Shown here one piece after another: positions 7,915 through 16,986 of a stretch of 45,908 nucleotides of DNA (positions are counted from its first letter, which is position 1; each line of letters begins with the position of its first letter). The notes beneath the pieces are model-generated. The model ran no database searches and had not been told where the DNA came from. It saw only the letters and a program-made list of their open reading frames with translations. This DNA is from Eubacteriales bacterium. Its GTDB lineage: Bacteria; Bacillota; Clostridia; Lachnospirales; Lachnospiraceae. The position numbers and the translations under genes were made by a program. The stretch spans positions 1 to 45,908 of the forward strand of contig JAUNGB010000039.1 of the NCBI GenBank assembly GCA_030524715.1. The letters run 5' to 3'.

Positions 7915-8460
7915 TCAAATCCCATTTGCAAATTTTTTCTTAAATCCAACCCTATCCAGGGACATACCAAGAATAATAAATACCAGAGCGCTTCCGCCGG
8001 ACTGCACCACACTTCCGCCGATAGAAGTAAAGAAAGCGGCAGTAAATCCGAACATCAAACCTTCCGCCACATAATAGCTGACCGCTGAAATCCAGAAGGA
8101 TATAAAGCAGGCGATCACATTCCGCTTAGTAACGATCTTTCCTCCCTTTGACGTAAACGGAAGGCAGATAAGCATCTTGATGATCATGGTTGCCAGCGCC
8201 CAGACAGGAGCTGTCAAAAGGTCGGCCATGCCGCCGCCGATAGCGCCTACCGCACATGCATAAGGCATCGGAAGCAGTGCCGCCGCCAGATAAATCACCG
8301 CATCACCCAGATGCACATAACCTCCGTTCATTCCCACCGGAATATGAAAAATATACGCTGTCATTAAGGTTGTCAGCGCCGCCATAATACCCGCTACCGC
8401 CATTCTCCTTAAAGTAATGCCGGAAGCGGCATTTTCTTTCTGAACAATTGAATTTCCCAT
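7915..8460 (-). CDS. ECF transporter S component, probably for vitamin B6 or a related pyrimidine
   Basis: 181 residues, about six membrane helices. The first helix region (RRMAVAGIMAALTTLMTAYIF) and VHLGDAVIYLAAALLP are typical of S components that bind a vitamin with high affinity and share a common ECF energising module encoded elsewhere. It starts 3 bp after the pyridoxamine kinase stop, so it belongs to the same transcript. Context suggests a B6 vitamer or hydroxymethylpyrimidine as substrate; sequence alone does not prove this. Confidence 0.85.
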   Translation of the reverse strand: MGNSIVQKENAASGITLRRMAVAGIMAALTTLMTAYIFHIPVGMNGGYVHLGDAVIYLAAALLPMPYACAVGAIGGGMADLLTAPVWALATMIIKMLICLPFTSKGGKIVTKRNVIACFISFWISAVSYYVAEGLMFGFTAAFFTSIGGSVVQSGGSALVFIILGMSLDRVGFKKKFANGI

Positions 8461-8463
8461 GTC

Positions 8464-9345
8464 CTAATCCTCCCATAATTCATGTAAATAAGTCTCAAAG
8501 CAAACGCCGTCATTGCGGTCGGTTCCTTCCTCCACCGCATCCGCAATGGCCTTTGACAAAAATCCGACGGCCTTTCCCACACAGGCTTCCATGGACATTC
8601 CGCGGACTAATCCCGCGCTTAAAACGGATGCAAATAAATCCCCTGTTCCGGAATAGCTGCCGCCCTTTTTTTCAGCAAAAATCCAACTGCATTTTCCATT
8701 TTCCACGATCAGATTTCCCATCTGAAGAGGCGCTTCAGAAGGCTGGTGATCCACCCCTGTAATAACCGTCGCTTTCAGTTGAAACCTTTCGGTAAGCTCT
8801 ATGCCGATTTCCTCGATTCTTCCAGGAAAATCCGCCTGCGCTGCAGCAGAACTCAGCTCTTTCCATACCGTTTCCATGCCGTCCTTCCCGTACAGAAGCA
8901 ACAGAGCCTCTGTCAGATTGGGAGTGATCACATGCGCACGGGAGACGATCTCCCGCATTTTCCCGCAAAGCTCCTCCGTATAGATTTTATAAACGGTTCC
9001 TCTGTCTCCCATCACGGGATCCGTAAGGATCAGCGTTCCGTCTTTGCCGAAGGCATCCAGAAATTCCAGAATCTTGTCTGCCTGCCGTGCCCCCGCCAGA
9101 AATCCCGTATAGATCCCGTCCGGCTGAAATTCCCGTCTCTTCCATTCCTCCATGATCGCATCCATTTTATCCGTATAATCGTCCCAATAATAAGATGCAT
9201 ATCCGGTCTGGTTGCTTAAAACCGCAGTGGGAAGCGGACATGCCTGCACACCCATAACGGAAATCACAGGAATCGCTGCAGTAAGAGAACACTTTCCAAG
9301 CCCTGACAGATCATTCAATACTGCGATTCTTTTCAATTTTTTCAC
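8464..9345 (-). CDS. pdxY: Pyridoxamine/pyridoxal kinase
   Basis: 293 residues, ribokinase-like fold. It begins with the family N terminus (IAVLNDLSGLGKCSLTAAIP), has DPVMGDRGT about residue 115 and the anion-hole motif GTGDLFASVL near 225-235 with the catalytic Asp. It phosphorylates pyridoxal, pyridoxamine or pyridoxine at the 5'-OH to make PLP or its precursors. Followed by an ECF S component and divergent from a MocR-type regulator, it forms a vitamin B6 uptake and salvage unit. pdxK would be an equally fair name. Confidence 0.88.
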   Translation of the reverse strand: MKKLKRIAVLNDLSGLGKCSLTAAIPVISVMGVQACPLPTAVLSNQTGYASYYWDDYTDKMDAIMEEWKRREFQPDGIYTGFLAGARQADKILEFLDAFGKDGTLILTDPVMGDRGTVYKIYTEELCGKMREIVSRAHVITPNLTEALLLLYGKDGMETVWKELSSAAAQADFPGRIEEIGIELTERFQLKATVITGVDHQPSEAPLQMGNLIVENGKCSWIFAEKKGGSYSGTGDLFASVLSAGLVRGMSMEACVGKAVGFLSKAIADAVEEGTDRNDGVCFETYLHELWED

Positions 9346-9372
9346 TCCAGTCTTGCATTTCGATTTCTTGTG

Positions 9373-9409
9373 CTATAGAATATCACTAAAGTGTATCTTA
9401 TAAAATATC
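9373..9409. promoter_or_regulatory. Candidate MocR-type direct-repeat operator
   Basis: CTATAGAATATC (9373-9384) and CTTATAAAATATC (9397-9409) are near-identical direct repeats about 24 bp apart in the short spacer between pdxY and the regulator. MocR regulators of known type bind direct repeats. Overlapping TATAAA and TATTCT boxes could drive both genes. Confidence 0.5.
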
Positions 9410-9438
9410 CAAAATCAAGTATTTTTAAGGGGACAGTT

Positions 9439-10767
9439 ATGAATTTAGAATTAAAAAGAGAAAAGGGAGAACCGCTCTATCTCTCGGTATACCGTTATTA
9501 TAAAGAACTGATTATGGAAAACAGGCTTCCCCCCGGAAGCAAAATGCCCTCTTTGCGCAAGTGCTCCCAGGAATTGAAACTCAGCCGCACCACCATTGAA
9601 AACGCCTACCTGCAGCTCGCTGCAGACGGATATATTATTTCCAAAGCCCAGAGCGGCTATTATGTGACAGACATCGCCACCCATCCGCTTCTTAAACATA
9701 ATACGGCAGGAAACACCGTTTCCCGCTGCCGGTATGACTTCGCATCCTCCGGCGTGGACAAAGAAAGCTTCCGTTTCGATTTATGGCGCCGCTATATTAA
9801 AAGCGCCCTGCGTCAGGATGAACGGCTTCTTTCCTATGGGGAACCCCAGGGGGAACTGGATTTCCGCGAAGCCCTTTCTGACTATATCCGGGAACGGCGC
9901 AACGTGCTGTGCTCCCCGGAGGATATTGTTGTGGGAGCCGGGGTACAAAACCTGCTCCACATTCTTTGTCCTCTTATCCGGGAAAAGGAAACCGTATCCT
10001 TTCCCACGCCGTCCTTCATCCAGGGCAGTACGGTTTTCCGTGATTACGGCTTTGAGGTGCGCTACCGCAATAAGGACAGCGGCGTTATCTATGTCTCTCC
10101 GGCTCATATGACAAAATGGGGAGAGATCATGCCCGTCTCCCGCCGCCTTGAGTTAGTCCGCTATGCGGCAGCACACAACAGCCTGATTATTGAGGATGAC
10201 TTTGAAAACGAATTTGTTTATCTGCAGAAACCGACCCCTTCCCTGTTCAGTCTGGCAGGCGGCCAGAATGTGGTGTATATCGGTTCCTTTTCCAGGCTTT
10301 TGCTGCCCTCTATCCGAATCAGTTTCATGGTGCTTCCGCCCGCGCTTCTTAATGCCTATCAGGAAAAAGCCGACTGTTATAACCAGACGGCTTCCAAGGC
10401 GGAACAGATTGCCCTGTGCCAGTTTATCCGCGACGGGCATCTGGCCGCCCAGACAAGAAAGCTGAAGCGACTTTATTCCGTCAAATTAAAGCGGCTTCTT
10501 GAGGCTGTACAGAGCGTTTTTGACGCTCAAAGCCATATCCAGATCGGGGCCGCCGGAACAAGCCTTGCACTCACCCTCCCCTGCCGGATAAGCGGGGCGG
10601 AATTAAAAAAAGCAGCCCGTGGAAAAGGACTGCGGCTGCAGATTCTCCGGGATACGCCGGATACTGTGACAGTGATTCTCTCCTGCTCATCTATGCCTGC
10701 GGAGGATTTTCTGCCCGCCTGCAGGTTATTGCAGGATATTTTAACCCAGTCCGAGCGTCCCCGGTAA
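9439..10767 (+). CDS. MocR/PdxR-like regulator with altered PLP-site residues
   Basis: 442 residues from the ATG at 9439, where TTAAGGGGA precedes it. GntR-type winged helix at about 1-75 (GSKMPSLRKCSQELKLSRTT), then a fold-type-I aminotransferase-like domain at about 95-440. Family members use the PLP-binding lysine of a SFSK/TFSK motif; here the codon at 10294-10296 is AGG, giving SFSRLLLPSIRI (Arg at residue 286). The Tyr of the DDY motif is also Phe (DDFENEF, residue 255). It therefore may bind PLP without a Schiff base, or sense another ligand. It is divergent from pdxY and the ECF gene, which it presumably controls. Confidence 0.85.
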   Translation: MNLELKREKGEPLYLSVYRYYKELIMENRLPPGSKMPSLRKCSQELKLSRTTIENAYLQLAADGYIISKAQSGYYVTDIATHPLLKHNTAGNTVSRCRYDFASSGVDKESFRFDLWRRYIKSALRQDERLLSYGEPQGELDFREALSDYIRERRNVLCSPEDIVVGAGVQNLLHILCPLIREKETVSFPTPSFIQGSTVFRDYGFEVRYRNKDSGVIYVSPAHMTKWGEIMPVSRRLELVRYAAAHNSLIIEDDFENEFVYLQKPTPSLFSLAGGQNVVYIGSFSRLLLPSIRISFMVLPPALLNAYQEKADCYNQTASKAEQIALCQFIRDGHLAAQTRKLKRLYSVKLKRLLEAVQSVFDAQSHIQIGAAGTSLALTLPCRISGAELKKAARGKGLRLQILRDTPDTVTVILSCSSMPAEDFLPACRLLQDILTQSERPR

Positions 10768-10777
10768 TTTAACCGGG
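10760..10777 (+). terminator. Weak hairpin after the PdxR-like gene
   Basis: CCCGGT-AATTTA-ACCGGG, 6-bp stem, immediately around the stop codon. No U-tract follows, so termination is uncertain. The same hairpin is duplicated with a one-base-longer stem at about 12347-12364. Confidence 0.4.
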
Positions 10778-10834
10778 CGCGCGGCTGGAGTAAAATATTA
10801 TCTACGAAGTCTTCACTTTCAAAACTATATTAAT

Positions 10835-11449
10835 TTAATCAGAAATTTCACTTTCAAATTCCACTACATATTTTTCTCTCATTTCTGTCTTTAGCTCTTC
10901 CAACTTCTCATTCCACAATTCATTAAATTCCTGTGAATGCATATCTTTTCCTGTTTCCTCTGAATATTGCTCTGCATAATCAGACAAATATTTTTGTATA
11001 GGAAGATTCTTTTTATATACAGTAAATTCATAGTTCCAATAGTCTTCGTCGGATGGAAATGCCGATTTAATTTCATAATATTCTTCAGAATTATCTGCAT
11101 TTTCTAATTGCTCACGCAGATGTGAGAGATACTCCCATACTTCTTCATCGGAAACAGCATACCCATTATCAATGGCAGCCAAGTATAATCCTTGTCTCTT
11201 TTCTAAATATTCTTTAGCGGATGCTTCAGCCTCTGCATCCGATTCCCCTTTCAATTTATAAAACTCTATAGTATTGCTCATATCCGTATCGCTAATTACA
11301 GATAAATCATTATCTTTATCCGCCTCTAACGTAGCATCACTGAATACTGATGATTCAGCGGATATATCACCCATACTCGTATTATAAACACATACTGCTG
11401 CTATTGAGAATAATACAAGCATCATGCCAATACACTTTCTCTTTTTCAT
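10835..11449 (-). CDS. Exported SurA_N-like protein lacking a PPIase domain
   Basis: 204 residues from the ATG at 11449, preferred to the ATG nine bases upstream because GGAAGGAG would overlap the first. A signal or signal-anchor segment spans about 6-25 (CIGMMLVLFSIAAVCVYNTS), with no lipobox Cys at a convincing place. The charged helical body contains AIDNGYAVSDEEVWEYL and the pattern YWNYEFTVYKKNLPIQKYL, like the SurA/PrsA N-terminal chaperone region. No parvulin domain follows, so it cannot isomerise prolines by that route. The gene is AT-rich and lies between two copies of the pdxR-like 3' end. Confidence 0.6.
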   Translation of the reverse strand: MKKRKCIGMMLVLFSIAAVCVYNTSMGDISAESSVFSDATLEADKDNDLSVISDTDMSNTIEFYKLKGESDAEAEASAKEYLEKRQGLYLAAIDNGYAVSDEEVWEYLSHLREQLENADNSEEYYEIKSAFPSDEDYWNYEFTVYKKNLPIQKYLSDYAEQYSEETGKDMHSQEFNELWNEKLEELKTEMREKYVVEFESEISD

Positions 11450-11595
11450 AATATACATCTCTCCTTCCTATTTTTAGTTCCATCTTTACATTATATCCTC
11501 TATATGGAACATTACCGTCTGCACAAGTACAGGAAAAATACAATCTACTATTTTAGCTTTCTTTTTTACTCTTCTTTTTTCATCTGCTGCAATAA

Positions 11596-11910
11596 TTATT
11601 CCTTTTTAAATTGTTCTTCCTCCGGATATTCCTTCTTTTTGACTAAGGCGCAAATGATAACGTAGGCTATTATCACTATAAGCAAATAAAGCCCCATATA
11701 GTAATAATTATCGGTTACTTGCCACATTCCAATGGCTCCCACAATCCCGCCGAATATTGTTACAGAGAAACCACTTGAACCGGCAACAGGTTTTCTTGTG
11801 ACCACTAATCTTCTCTCTAAAATTGTCAGAACAAGCCCAAACACAGATCCGGCGGTTCCTAAAATTAAACATACATAAAGTTCGATAAATTCTTCCAAAT
11901 TAACTTTCAC
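11596..11910 (-). CDS. Small membrane protein of unknown function
   Basis: 104 residues as read from a GTG at 11910, with three predicted helices (about 10-30, 48-68, 70-92) and a charged tail (KKKEYPEEEQFKKE). The GTG is fused to the AAAGGAG element, leaving no spacing, so translation may start at the TTG four codons further in. I do not recognise a family. A degraded copy of its first codons and upstream region is present at 12386-12431. Confidence 0.6.
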   Translation of the reverse strand: MKVNLEEFIELYVCLILGTAGSVFGLVLTILERRLVVTRKPVAGSSGFSVTIFGGIVGAIGMWQVTDNYYYMGLYLLIVIIAYVIICALVKKKEYPEEEQFKKE

Positions 11911-12134
11911 TCCTTTCTCTCCGCAAAATCAGTCATATGATAAATACTTTCACTTGCAGGTTTATACTTAGGTAATCTCGCATATAATTATCGCTCACTT
12001 CAAGCAATGCCGATTGTAGATAATTTTAACAGGCAAATTATATTATAACCATATAATACCATAATTTATTTGAAAATGCTTCACAAATTCCTAGAAATAT
12101 TTTGTATATTTTATATAATCTTATAAGTAAAAGT

Positions 12135-12386
12135 ATCAGGGCCGCCGGAACAAGCCTTGCCCTTACCCTCCCCTGCCGGATAGGCGGAGCAGAATAAAAA
12201 AAAGCAGCCCGTGATAAAGGGCTGCGGCTGCAGATTCTCCGGGATACGCCGGATACTGTGACAGTGATTCTCTCCTGCTCTTCTATGCCTGCGGAGGATT
12301 TTCTGCCTGCAGGTTATTGCAGGATATTTTAACCCAGTCCGCGAGTCCCCGGTAACTTAACCGGGGCGTGCGGCTGGAGTAAAATA
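12135..12386 (+). pseudogene. Decayed duplicate of the PdxR-like gene 3' end
   Basis: About 252 bp closely match 10543-10796, the last ~75 codons of the PdxR-like gene plus its trailing hairpin. By eye there are roughly 15 substitutions and a few small indels. The copy has an in-frame TAA where the intact gene reads GAA TTA (here GAA TAA) and a 4-bp deletion in the CTGCCCGCCTGC segment, so it cannot be functional. It lacks any 5' part. Confidence 0.85.
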
Positions 12387-12431
12387 ATTTCTTCCAAAAT
12401 CAACTTTTCCTCCTTCCTCTCTGCAAATCAG
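12386..12431 (-). pseudogene. Remnant of the 5' end of a copy of the small membrane protein
   Basis: This 46-bp segment aligns with 11888-11932, the start region and ribosome binding site of the membrane protein gene, with several changes. It directly abuts the pdxR-like copy, so the rest of the duplicated unit has been deleted at this point. Confidence 0.6.
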
Positions 12432-12453
12432 GCGGCGCATGAATTCTGGAGTG

Positions 12454-13095
12454 TTAATCTCTTTTATTATCGATCATATAGAGCAGTGCATTGCAGATAC
12501 ATGCCGCAATGTTGCTGCCGCCTTTTCTTCCCCGGGCGACAATATACGGTACATCCGTATCCATGATAAGCTCCTTGGACTGAACCACATTGACAAAGCC
12601 TACGGGAACGCCGATGATCAGCTCAGGAGCCAGTTTGCCGTCCTGTATCAATTCATACAGGCGTACAAGCGCCGTAGGGGCATTCCCGATGGCAAAGATC
12701 AGCTTTTTATCCATGGAAGCAGCCTTATCCATACTGGAAGTAGCTCTCGTCGTTCCGTTTTTCTTTGCGATTTCCGCTACATCCTCGTCGGACATAAAGC
12801 AGTAAACCTCTCCGCCGTAACGTGCCAGAGCGCGCTTATTGATACCGGCTTTTGCCATCTGGGTGTCCGTGACAATGCATGCGCCGTTTTTAATGGCCTC
12901 GATTGCTTTTTTCACTGCGTTTTCGGAAAAGCACAGGTTTTTGGCATAGTCAAAATCCGCGCTGGTATGGATACAGCGTTTAACGATCAGCTCGGTTCCC
13001 GGAATCAGCGGGGTATCCCCAAGCTCTTCTGTGATGATCTCAAAGCTTCTTGCCTCAATTTCCATTGGTTTCACATTTTCTAATTCTATTTTCAT
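12454..13095 (-). CDS. cbiC: Cobalt-precorrin-8 methylmutase
   Basis: 213 residues, full length. It moves the C11 methyl group to C12 to give cobyrinic acid, the last ring rearrangement of the anaerobic cobalamin pathway. The N-terminal part has EIEARSFEIITEEL and the conserved His in CIHTSADF (likely the proton-transfer residue), and the C-terminal half has IGNAPTALVRLYEL and VPVGFVNVVQSKELI, both hallmarks of the family. It is the last gene of the cobalamin cluster, and its 3' end abuts the duplicated pseudogene region. Confidence 0.95.
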   Translation of the reverse strand: MKIELENVKPMEIEARSFEIITEELGDTPLIPGTELIVKRCIHTSADFDYAKNLCFSENAVKKAIEAIKNGACIVTDTQMAKAGINKRALARYGGEVYCFMSDEDVAEIAKKNGTTRATSSMDKAASMDKKLIFAIGNAPTALVRLYELIQDGKLAPELIIGVPVGFVNVVQSKELIMDTDVPYIVARGRKGGSNIAACICNALLYMIDNKRD

Positions 13096-13183
13096 CCCTG
13101 AACTGCCTCCTCATGTTCATTTCCGGACTTGCCATCCGTCATCCCCGGACGACTCCGGTATTGATCCGTCAGCTTTACACTTC

Positions 13184-14701
13184 TTATATCATATCAATTC
13201 CATTATCCAGGATTTCATATATTTTCTTCATGTCCAGATGCTTACGAAGCTCCGCTGCCAGAATATCGTACTGTGTTTCCTTAAAGGCGGCAAAATCCAC
13301 GCCTGCCATTTGGGAAACATCGATTCCTTTCTTTTTGCCAAGAGCGCTGATCAGCGCCTCCGCCACTTCTTCTTTATCAAAAACGCCATGCACATAGGTA
13401 CCGCACACGTTTTTGCAGAACGCACCGTCCAGCTTCTCCACGCCGCTTACGCTGTCGCAGATCAAAGCCGCAGCTTTGGCGTCTCCCTTCAGGATTGTTT
13501 CCCCCATATGAATCTCGTAGCCTTCCAGTTCCGTATTTCCAAGGGGTGCAAAATCACCTGTCAGTTCCCGGAATTTTCCGGTCACACGGGTACGGGTCTT
13601 CTGTCTGGCAAATTCTGTATCCATGGGAAGAAGTCCCATTCCTTTTACGGTGCCTCCGGCTTCCACTCCATAGGGATCACTTAAGGTTTCCCCCAGCATC
13701 TGATATCCGCCGCAGATTCCGAAAATCAGCTTTCCCCGGGAGGCCTCCTTAAGAATAGCAGCCTCCATGCCGCTTTCCCTCATCCACAGCAGATCCTCCA
13801 TGGTATTTTTTGTTCCCGGAAGAATGATCATATCCGGATCTTTCAGCTCATGGGGACGTTTCACATAGCGCAGAGAAACGCCCGGGATACTCTCCAGCGG
13901 ATTGAAATCCGTAAAGTTGGAAATTCTCGGCACGCGGATGACCGCAATATCGATCACTCCCACCTCCTGATTTCTGTCAAAGCGCTCCGTCAGGCTGTCC
14001 TCGTCTTCCACCTGGATATTCAGATACGGCGCAACGCCTACCACCGGAATTTTACTCCGTTCCTCCAGCATTTCCACTCCCGGGTCAAGAATGGTCTTGT
14101 CTCCCCGGAATTTATTGATAATGAGGCCCTTTACCATAGCCCGTTCATCCTCTTCCAGAAGCTCCACGGTACCGATTAACTGGGCAAACACCCCGCCCCG
14201 GTCAATATCACCCACTAGAAGCACCGGAGCCTTGGCAAGCTTTGCCATGCCCATATTGACGATATCCTCTTCTTTAAGGTTGATTTCTGCCGGACTTCCA
14301 GCTCCTTCGATGACAATGATATCGTTTTCCTCCGCCAGTTTCCGGTAAGCTTTCATAATATCCGGCACCAGTTTTTTCTTATATTTAAAATAGTCTCTGG
14401 CGCTCATGGTTCCCAGTACCTCGCCGTTGACGATCACCTGGGAGCCTACGTCATTGGTAGGCTTCAAAAGTATGGGATTCATAAGCACTGACGGGGCGAT
14501 TCCCGCTGCCTCCGCCTGCATAACCTGGGCCCGTCCCATCTCAAGCCCCTCTTCGGTAATAAACGAATTTAACGCCATATTTTGTGATTTAAAGGGCGCC
14601 ACCCGGTACCCGTCCTGCTTAAAAATCCTGCACAGCCCTGCGGCAAGGAGGCTTTTTCCCGCATTGGACATGGTTCCCTGCACCATAATCGCTTTTGCCA
14701 T
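13184..14701 (-). CDS. cbiP: Cobyric acid synthase
   Basis: 505 residues, full length. It uses ATP and glutamine to amidate four side chains of adenosylcobyrinic a,c-diamide, giving adenosylcobyric acid. N-terminal P-loop-like domain ([17 protein letters not shown]) of the dethiobiotin synthetase class, then a glutamine amidotransferase domain with the nucleophile in [10 protein letters not shown] and the His in YVHGVFD. AGGAAGG precedes the ATG. It lies 5 bp after cobD, so it is co-transcribed with it; cbiC follows. Also called cobQ. Confidence 0.96.
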   Translation of the reverse strand: MAKAIMVQGTMSNAGKSLLAAGLCRIFKQDGYRVAPFKSQNMALNSFITEEGLEMGRAQVMQAEAAGIAPSVLMNPILLKPTNDVGSQVIVNGEVLGTMSARDYFKYKKKLVPDIMKAYRKLAEENDIIVIEGAGSPAEINLKEEDIVNMGMAKLAKAPVLLVGDIDRGGVFAQLIGTVELLEEDERAMVKGLIINKFRGDKTILDPGVEMLEERSKIPVVGVAPYLNIQVEDEDSLTERFDRNQEVGVIDIAVIRVPRISNFTDFNPLESIPGVSLRYVKRPHELKDPDMIILPGTKNTMEDLLWMRESGMEAAILKEASRGKLIFGICGGYQMLGETLSDPYGVEAGGTVKGMGLLPMDTEFARQKTRTRVTGKFRELTGDFAPLGNTELEGYEIHMGETILKGDAKAAALICDSVSGVEKLDGAFCKNVCGTYVHGVFDKEEVAEALISALGKKKGIDVSQMAGVDFAAFKETQYDILAAELRKHLDMKKIYEILDNGIDMI

Positions 14702-14706
14702 ATTTT

Positions 14707-15753
14707 TTATTCCTTCCTGGAGAGTTCTTCTAACACATTAACAAGCTTCTGATTTTCTTCATGCCGCTTCACTGCCACGCGGAAATAGCCTTTGCCCAGC
14801 CCCGGATAGTTGCTGCAGTCCCGGATCAGGATTCCCTTTCCGACGCAGGCGTCAAATAAATCTTCGGGGCCCTTAAAAAAGAGATAGTTTGCCTGAGAGG
14901 GGTATACCATAAGCCCCAGACGCTTCAACTCTTTTTTCAGGTAATCCGCTTCCTGAAATACCAGCCTCCTTCCGGCTTCCACATAGGACTTTTCTTTCAG
15001 GGCGGCAATTCCGGCAGCCTGCGCAATGGAAGAGACGTTCCAGGGCTGGGTGACAGCCTCCATCTGATCAAGGAGTTCCCGGCTCTTACAAAGCCCGTAT
15101 CCCAGCCGGATGCCTGCCATAGCATAACGCTTGGTAAATGCTTTTAAAAGAAACAGTTCCGGATACTGGGATAGCCATGCTCTCAGGGTATACTCTTCCG
15201 GCTCCTTTACAAAATCAAGGAAGCACTCGTCCACTACCACAAAGATTTTCCGACTCTGGCAGATTTCCAGCGTCTTCAGAAGAAGCTCCCGATTGGTAAG
15301 GATCCCGGTGGGATTGTTGGGATTGCACAGAAAAATCATATCCAGATCATCCGACAGCGCATCCAAAAACTGTTCCGGCACCTGAAAGTTATCGTCGGCA
15401 TCCAGCCCAAAATATATAACCTCACAGTCCACGCTCCTGAGCGCCTGCTCATACTCAGCAAAGGTAGGCGCCGGAACCAGCGCTTTTCTCGGCTTTTTTG
15501 CACGGCACAGGGAAAAGATCAGGTCTGCCGCTCCGTTTCCGCAGATGATATTCTCCGGCTCAAGGCCCGTCTCACGTGCGATCGCTTCCCTTAAGGGAGC
15601 GCAGCCTACCTGCGGATAGTCTGAAACCCTGTCAAGGCTTTGTATAATTGCCTGCTTTACACTCTCCGGTGTTCCCAGAGGATTGCAGTTTGCGGAAAAA
15701 TCCAGACAGTCTGCATATTCATAAACATTTCCTCCGTGTACGTGCTTTGTCAT
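14707..15753 (-). CDS. cobD: L-threonine-O-3-phosphate decarboxylase
   Basis: 348 residues from the ATG at 15753, chosen because GGGAG lies eight bases upstream; the ATG at 15768 would overlap that element. PLP-dependent fold-type-I protein with the family start [10 protein letters not shown], the NPNNPTG motif at about 145-151 and the PLP lysine in [18 protein letters not shown]. It makes (R)-1-amino-2-propanol phosphate for the nucleotide loop of cobalamin. It has its own 240-bp spacer upstream, unlike most genes in the cluster, so an internal promoter is possible. Confidence 0.93.
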   Translation of the reverse strand: MTKHVHGGNVYEYADCLDFSANCNPLGTPESVKQAIIQSLDRVSDYPQVGCAPLREAIARETGLEPENIICGNGAADLIFSLCRAKKPRKALVPAPTFAEYEQALRSVDCEVIYFGLDADDNFQVPEQFLDALSDDLDMIFLCNPNNPTGILTNRELLLKTLEICQSRKIFVVVDECFLDFVKEPEEYTLRAWLSQYPELFLLKAFTKRYAMAGIRLGYGLCKSRELLDQMEAVTQPWNVSSIAQAAGIAALKEKSYVEAGRRLVFQEADYLKKELKRLGLMVYPSQANYLFFKGPEDLFDACVGKGILIRDCSNYPGLGKGYFRVAVKRHEENQKLVNVLEELSRKE

Positions 15754-16008
15754 GTTGTTTTCTCCCATCGTTATTCATTCCCGCAAGCTGCATCCCCTGC
15801 TTTGCGGTCTATTTGTCCCAAATCCAGTCAGCGTTCTTCGCTCCACTACGATCAGCGCTTATCACTCATCCACTGAACGAACAGCGCGCCGCCTCTCCTG
15901 CCTTATTGAACCAAATATCTCTCAAATTGTAGAATACAGCTTAATTTTCAAACACACTCTGACACTTCATTGAACTAATTATTACTTCAAGATTAGTACC
16001 ACAATGCG

Positions 16009-16986
16009 CTAAATGCCCCACCAAAAAACCAGCGTCATCCTCACTGCCGCAAATACCACAACCCCTAAAACAGAAGCGGCATACAAAAGCCTGTTTGCTC
16101 TTTTAATGTCTTCTGCTTCCACAGGCCGGACAGGGTCGCCGATCGTTGGCTTTTCGTATAATTTTCCGAAATAATATGCATTTCCCGCAAGCTGCACATC
16201 AAGAGCCCCCGCCATGGCGGCCTCCGTCTGGGCGGAATTGGGGCTGGCATGGTTTCTTCTGTCTCTCTTATAGATCTTCGCCGCGTTTTTAGTATCCATT
16301 CCCACAAATAATGTCCCGGCCACCATCAGCCAGCCGGAAATCCTGGCGGGGATATAATTCACCACATCATCCAGCTTCGCGGCGCAGCGGCCAAAATACA
16401 GATATTTATCGTTTTTGTATCCCAGCATGGAGTCCATGGTGTTGATGCCTTTATACAAGAACATCAACGGGACGCCGCCTATGGCCATATAGAACATGGG
16501 CGCAATAATACCGTCGGAAGTATTCTCGGCTACGGTCTCCACAGCAGCCTTTGTCACTCCTTCTTCCGTCAGTTCCTCTGTGTCCCGTCCTACGATCATG
16601 GAAACCGCATATCTGGCTTCCTCAATGGTTCCGTTCTTCAGGCGGTCATAAACCTTCATGCTCTCTGTCTTTAAGGATTTCGTTGCCAGAAGCTGGTAAC
16701 ACCAGAAGGTTTCCAGCACAAACCCTGCCCACGGATGGATTTCATATGCCAGACAAAGAACCAGAAGCGGAATCCCTCCGCAGAACAGGCACACCAGAAG
16801 CACCTCCAGACAGCCTCCCGCCAGCTCTCCGCCGTTTGTTTTTGGAAAGATTCTGCGGATTCCCTTTTCCAGAAACGAAATCAGGTTTCCGATCAGGCAG
16901 ACCGGATGGTACAGCCATCGCGGATCCCCTGCAATTAAATCAATAACAAACCCTGCAAGCAGGGCTGCAACACTATATTTCATCAT
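16009..16986 (-). CDS. cbiB: Adenosylcobinamide-phosphate synthase
   Basis: 325 residues, integral membrane protein with several helices (about 1-20, 60-85, 165-185, 300-320). It joins the aminopropanol phosphate made by CobD to adenosylcobyric acid. Family motifs include GDPRWLYHPVCLIGNLI near the N terminus, TVAENTSDGIIAPMFY in the middle, and HASPNSAQTEAAMAGAL. The start overlaps the cbiA 3' end by 14 bp, showing translational coupling. Confidence 0.95.
   Translation of the reverse strand: MMKYSVAALLAGFVIDLIAGDPRWLYHPVCLIGNLISFLEKGIRRIFPKTNGGELAGGCLEVLLVCLFCGGIPLLVLCLAYEIHPWAGFVLETFWCYQLLATKSLKTESMKVYDRLKNGTIEEARYAVSMIVGRDTEELTEEGVTKAAVETVAENTSDGIIAPMFYMAIGGVPLMFLYKGINTMDSMLGYKNDKYLYFGRCAAKLDDVVNYIPARISGWLMVAGTLFVGMDTKNAAKIYKRDRRNHASPNSAQTEAAMAGALDVQLAGNAYYFGKLYEKPTIGDPVRPVEAEDIKRANRLLYAASVLGVVVFAAVRMTLVFWWGI

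Noticed and set aside
12135-12386. IS-like or mobile element at the duplicate
   Set aside because: No terminal inverted repeats, target duplication or transposase; the match to the pdxR-like 3' end explains it.
12439-13684. Two plus-strand open frames over cbiC and cbiP
   Set aside because: Shadows of conserved minus-strand genes; composition unlike a protein.
15754-16008. Riboswitch or small gene between cobD and cbiB
   Set aside because: No B12-box, no convincing hairpin with U-tract and no open frame with a ribosome binding site; at most a promoter.
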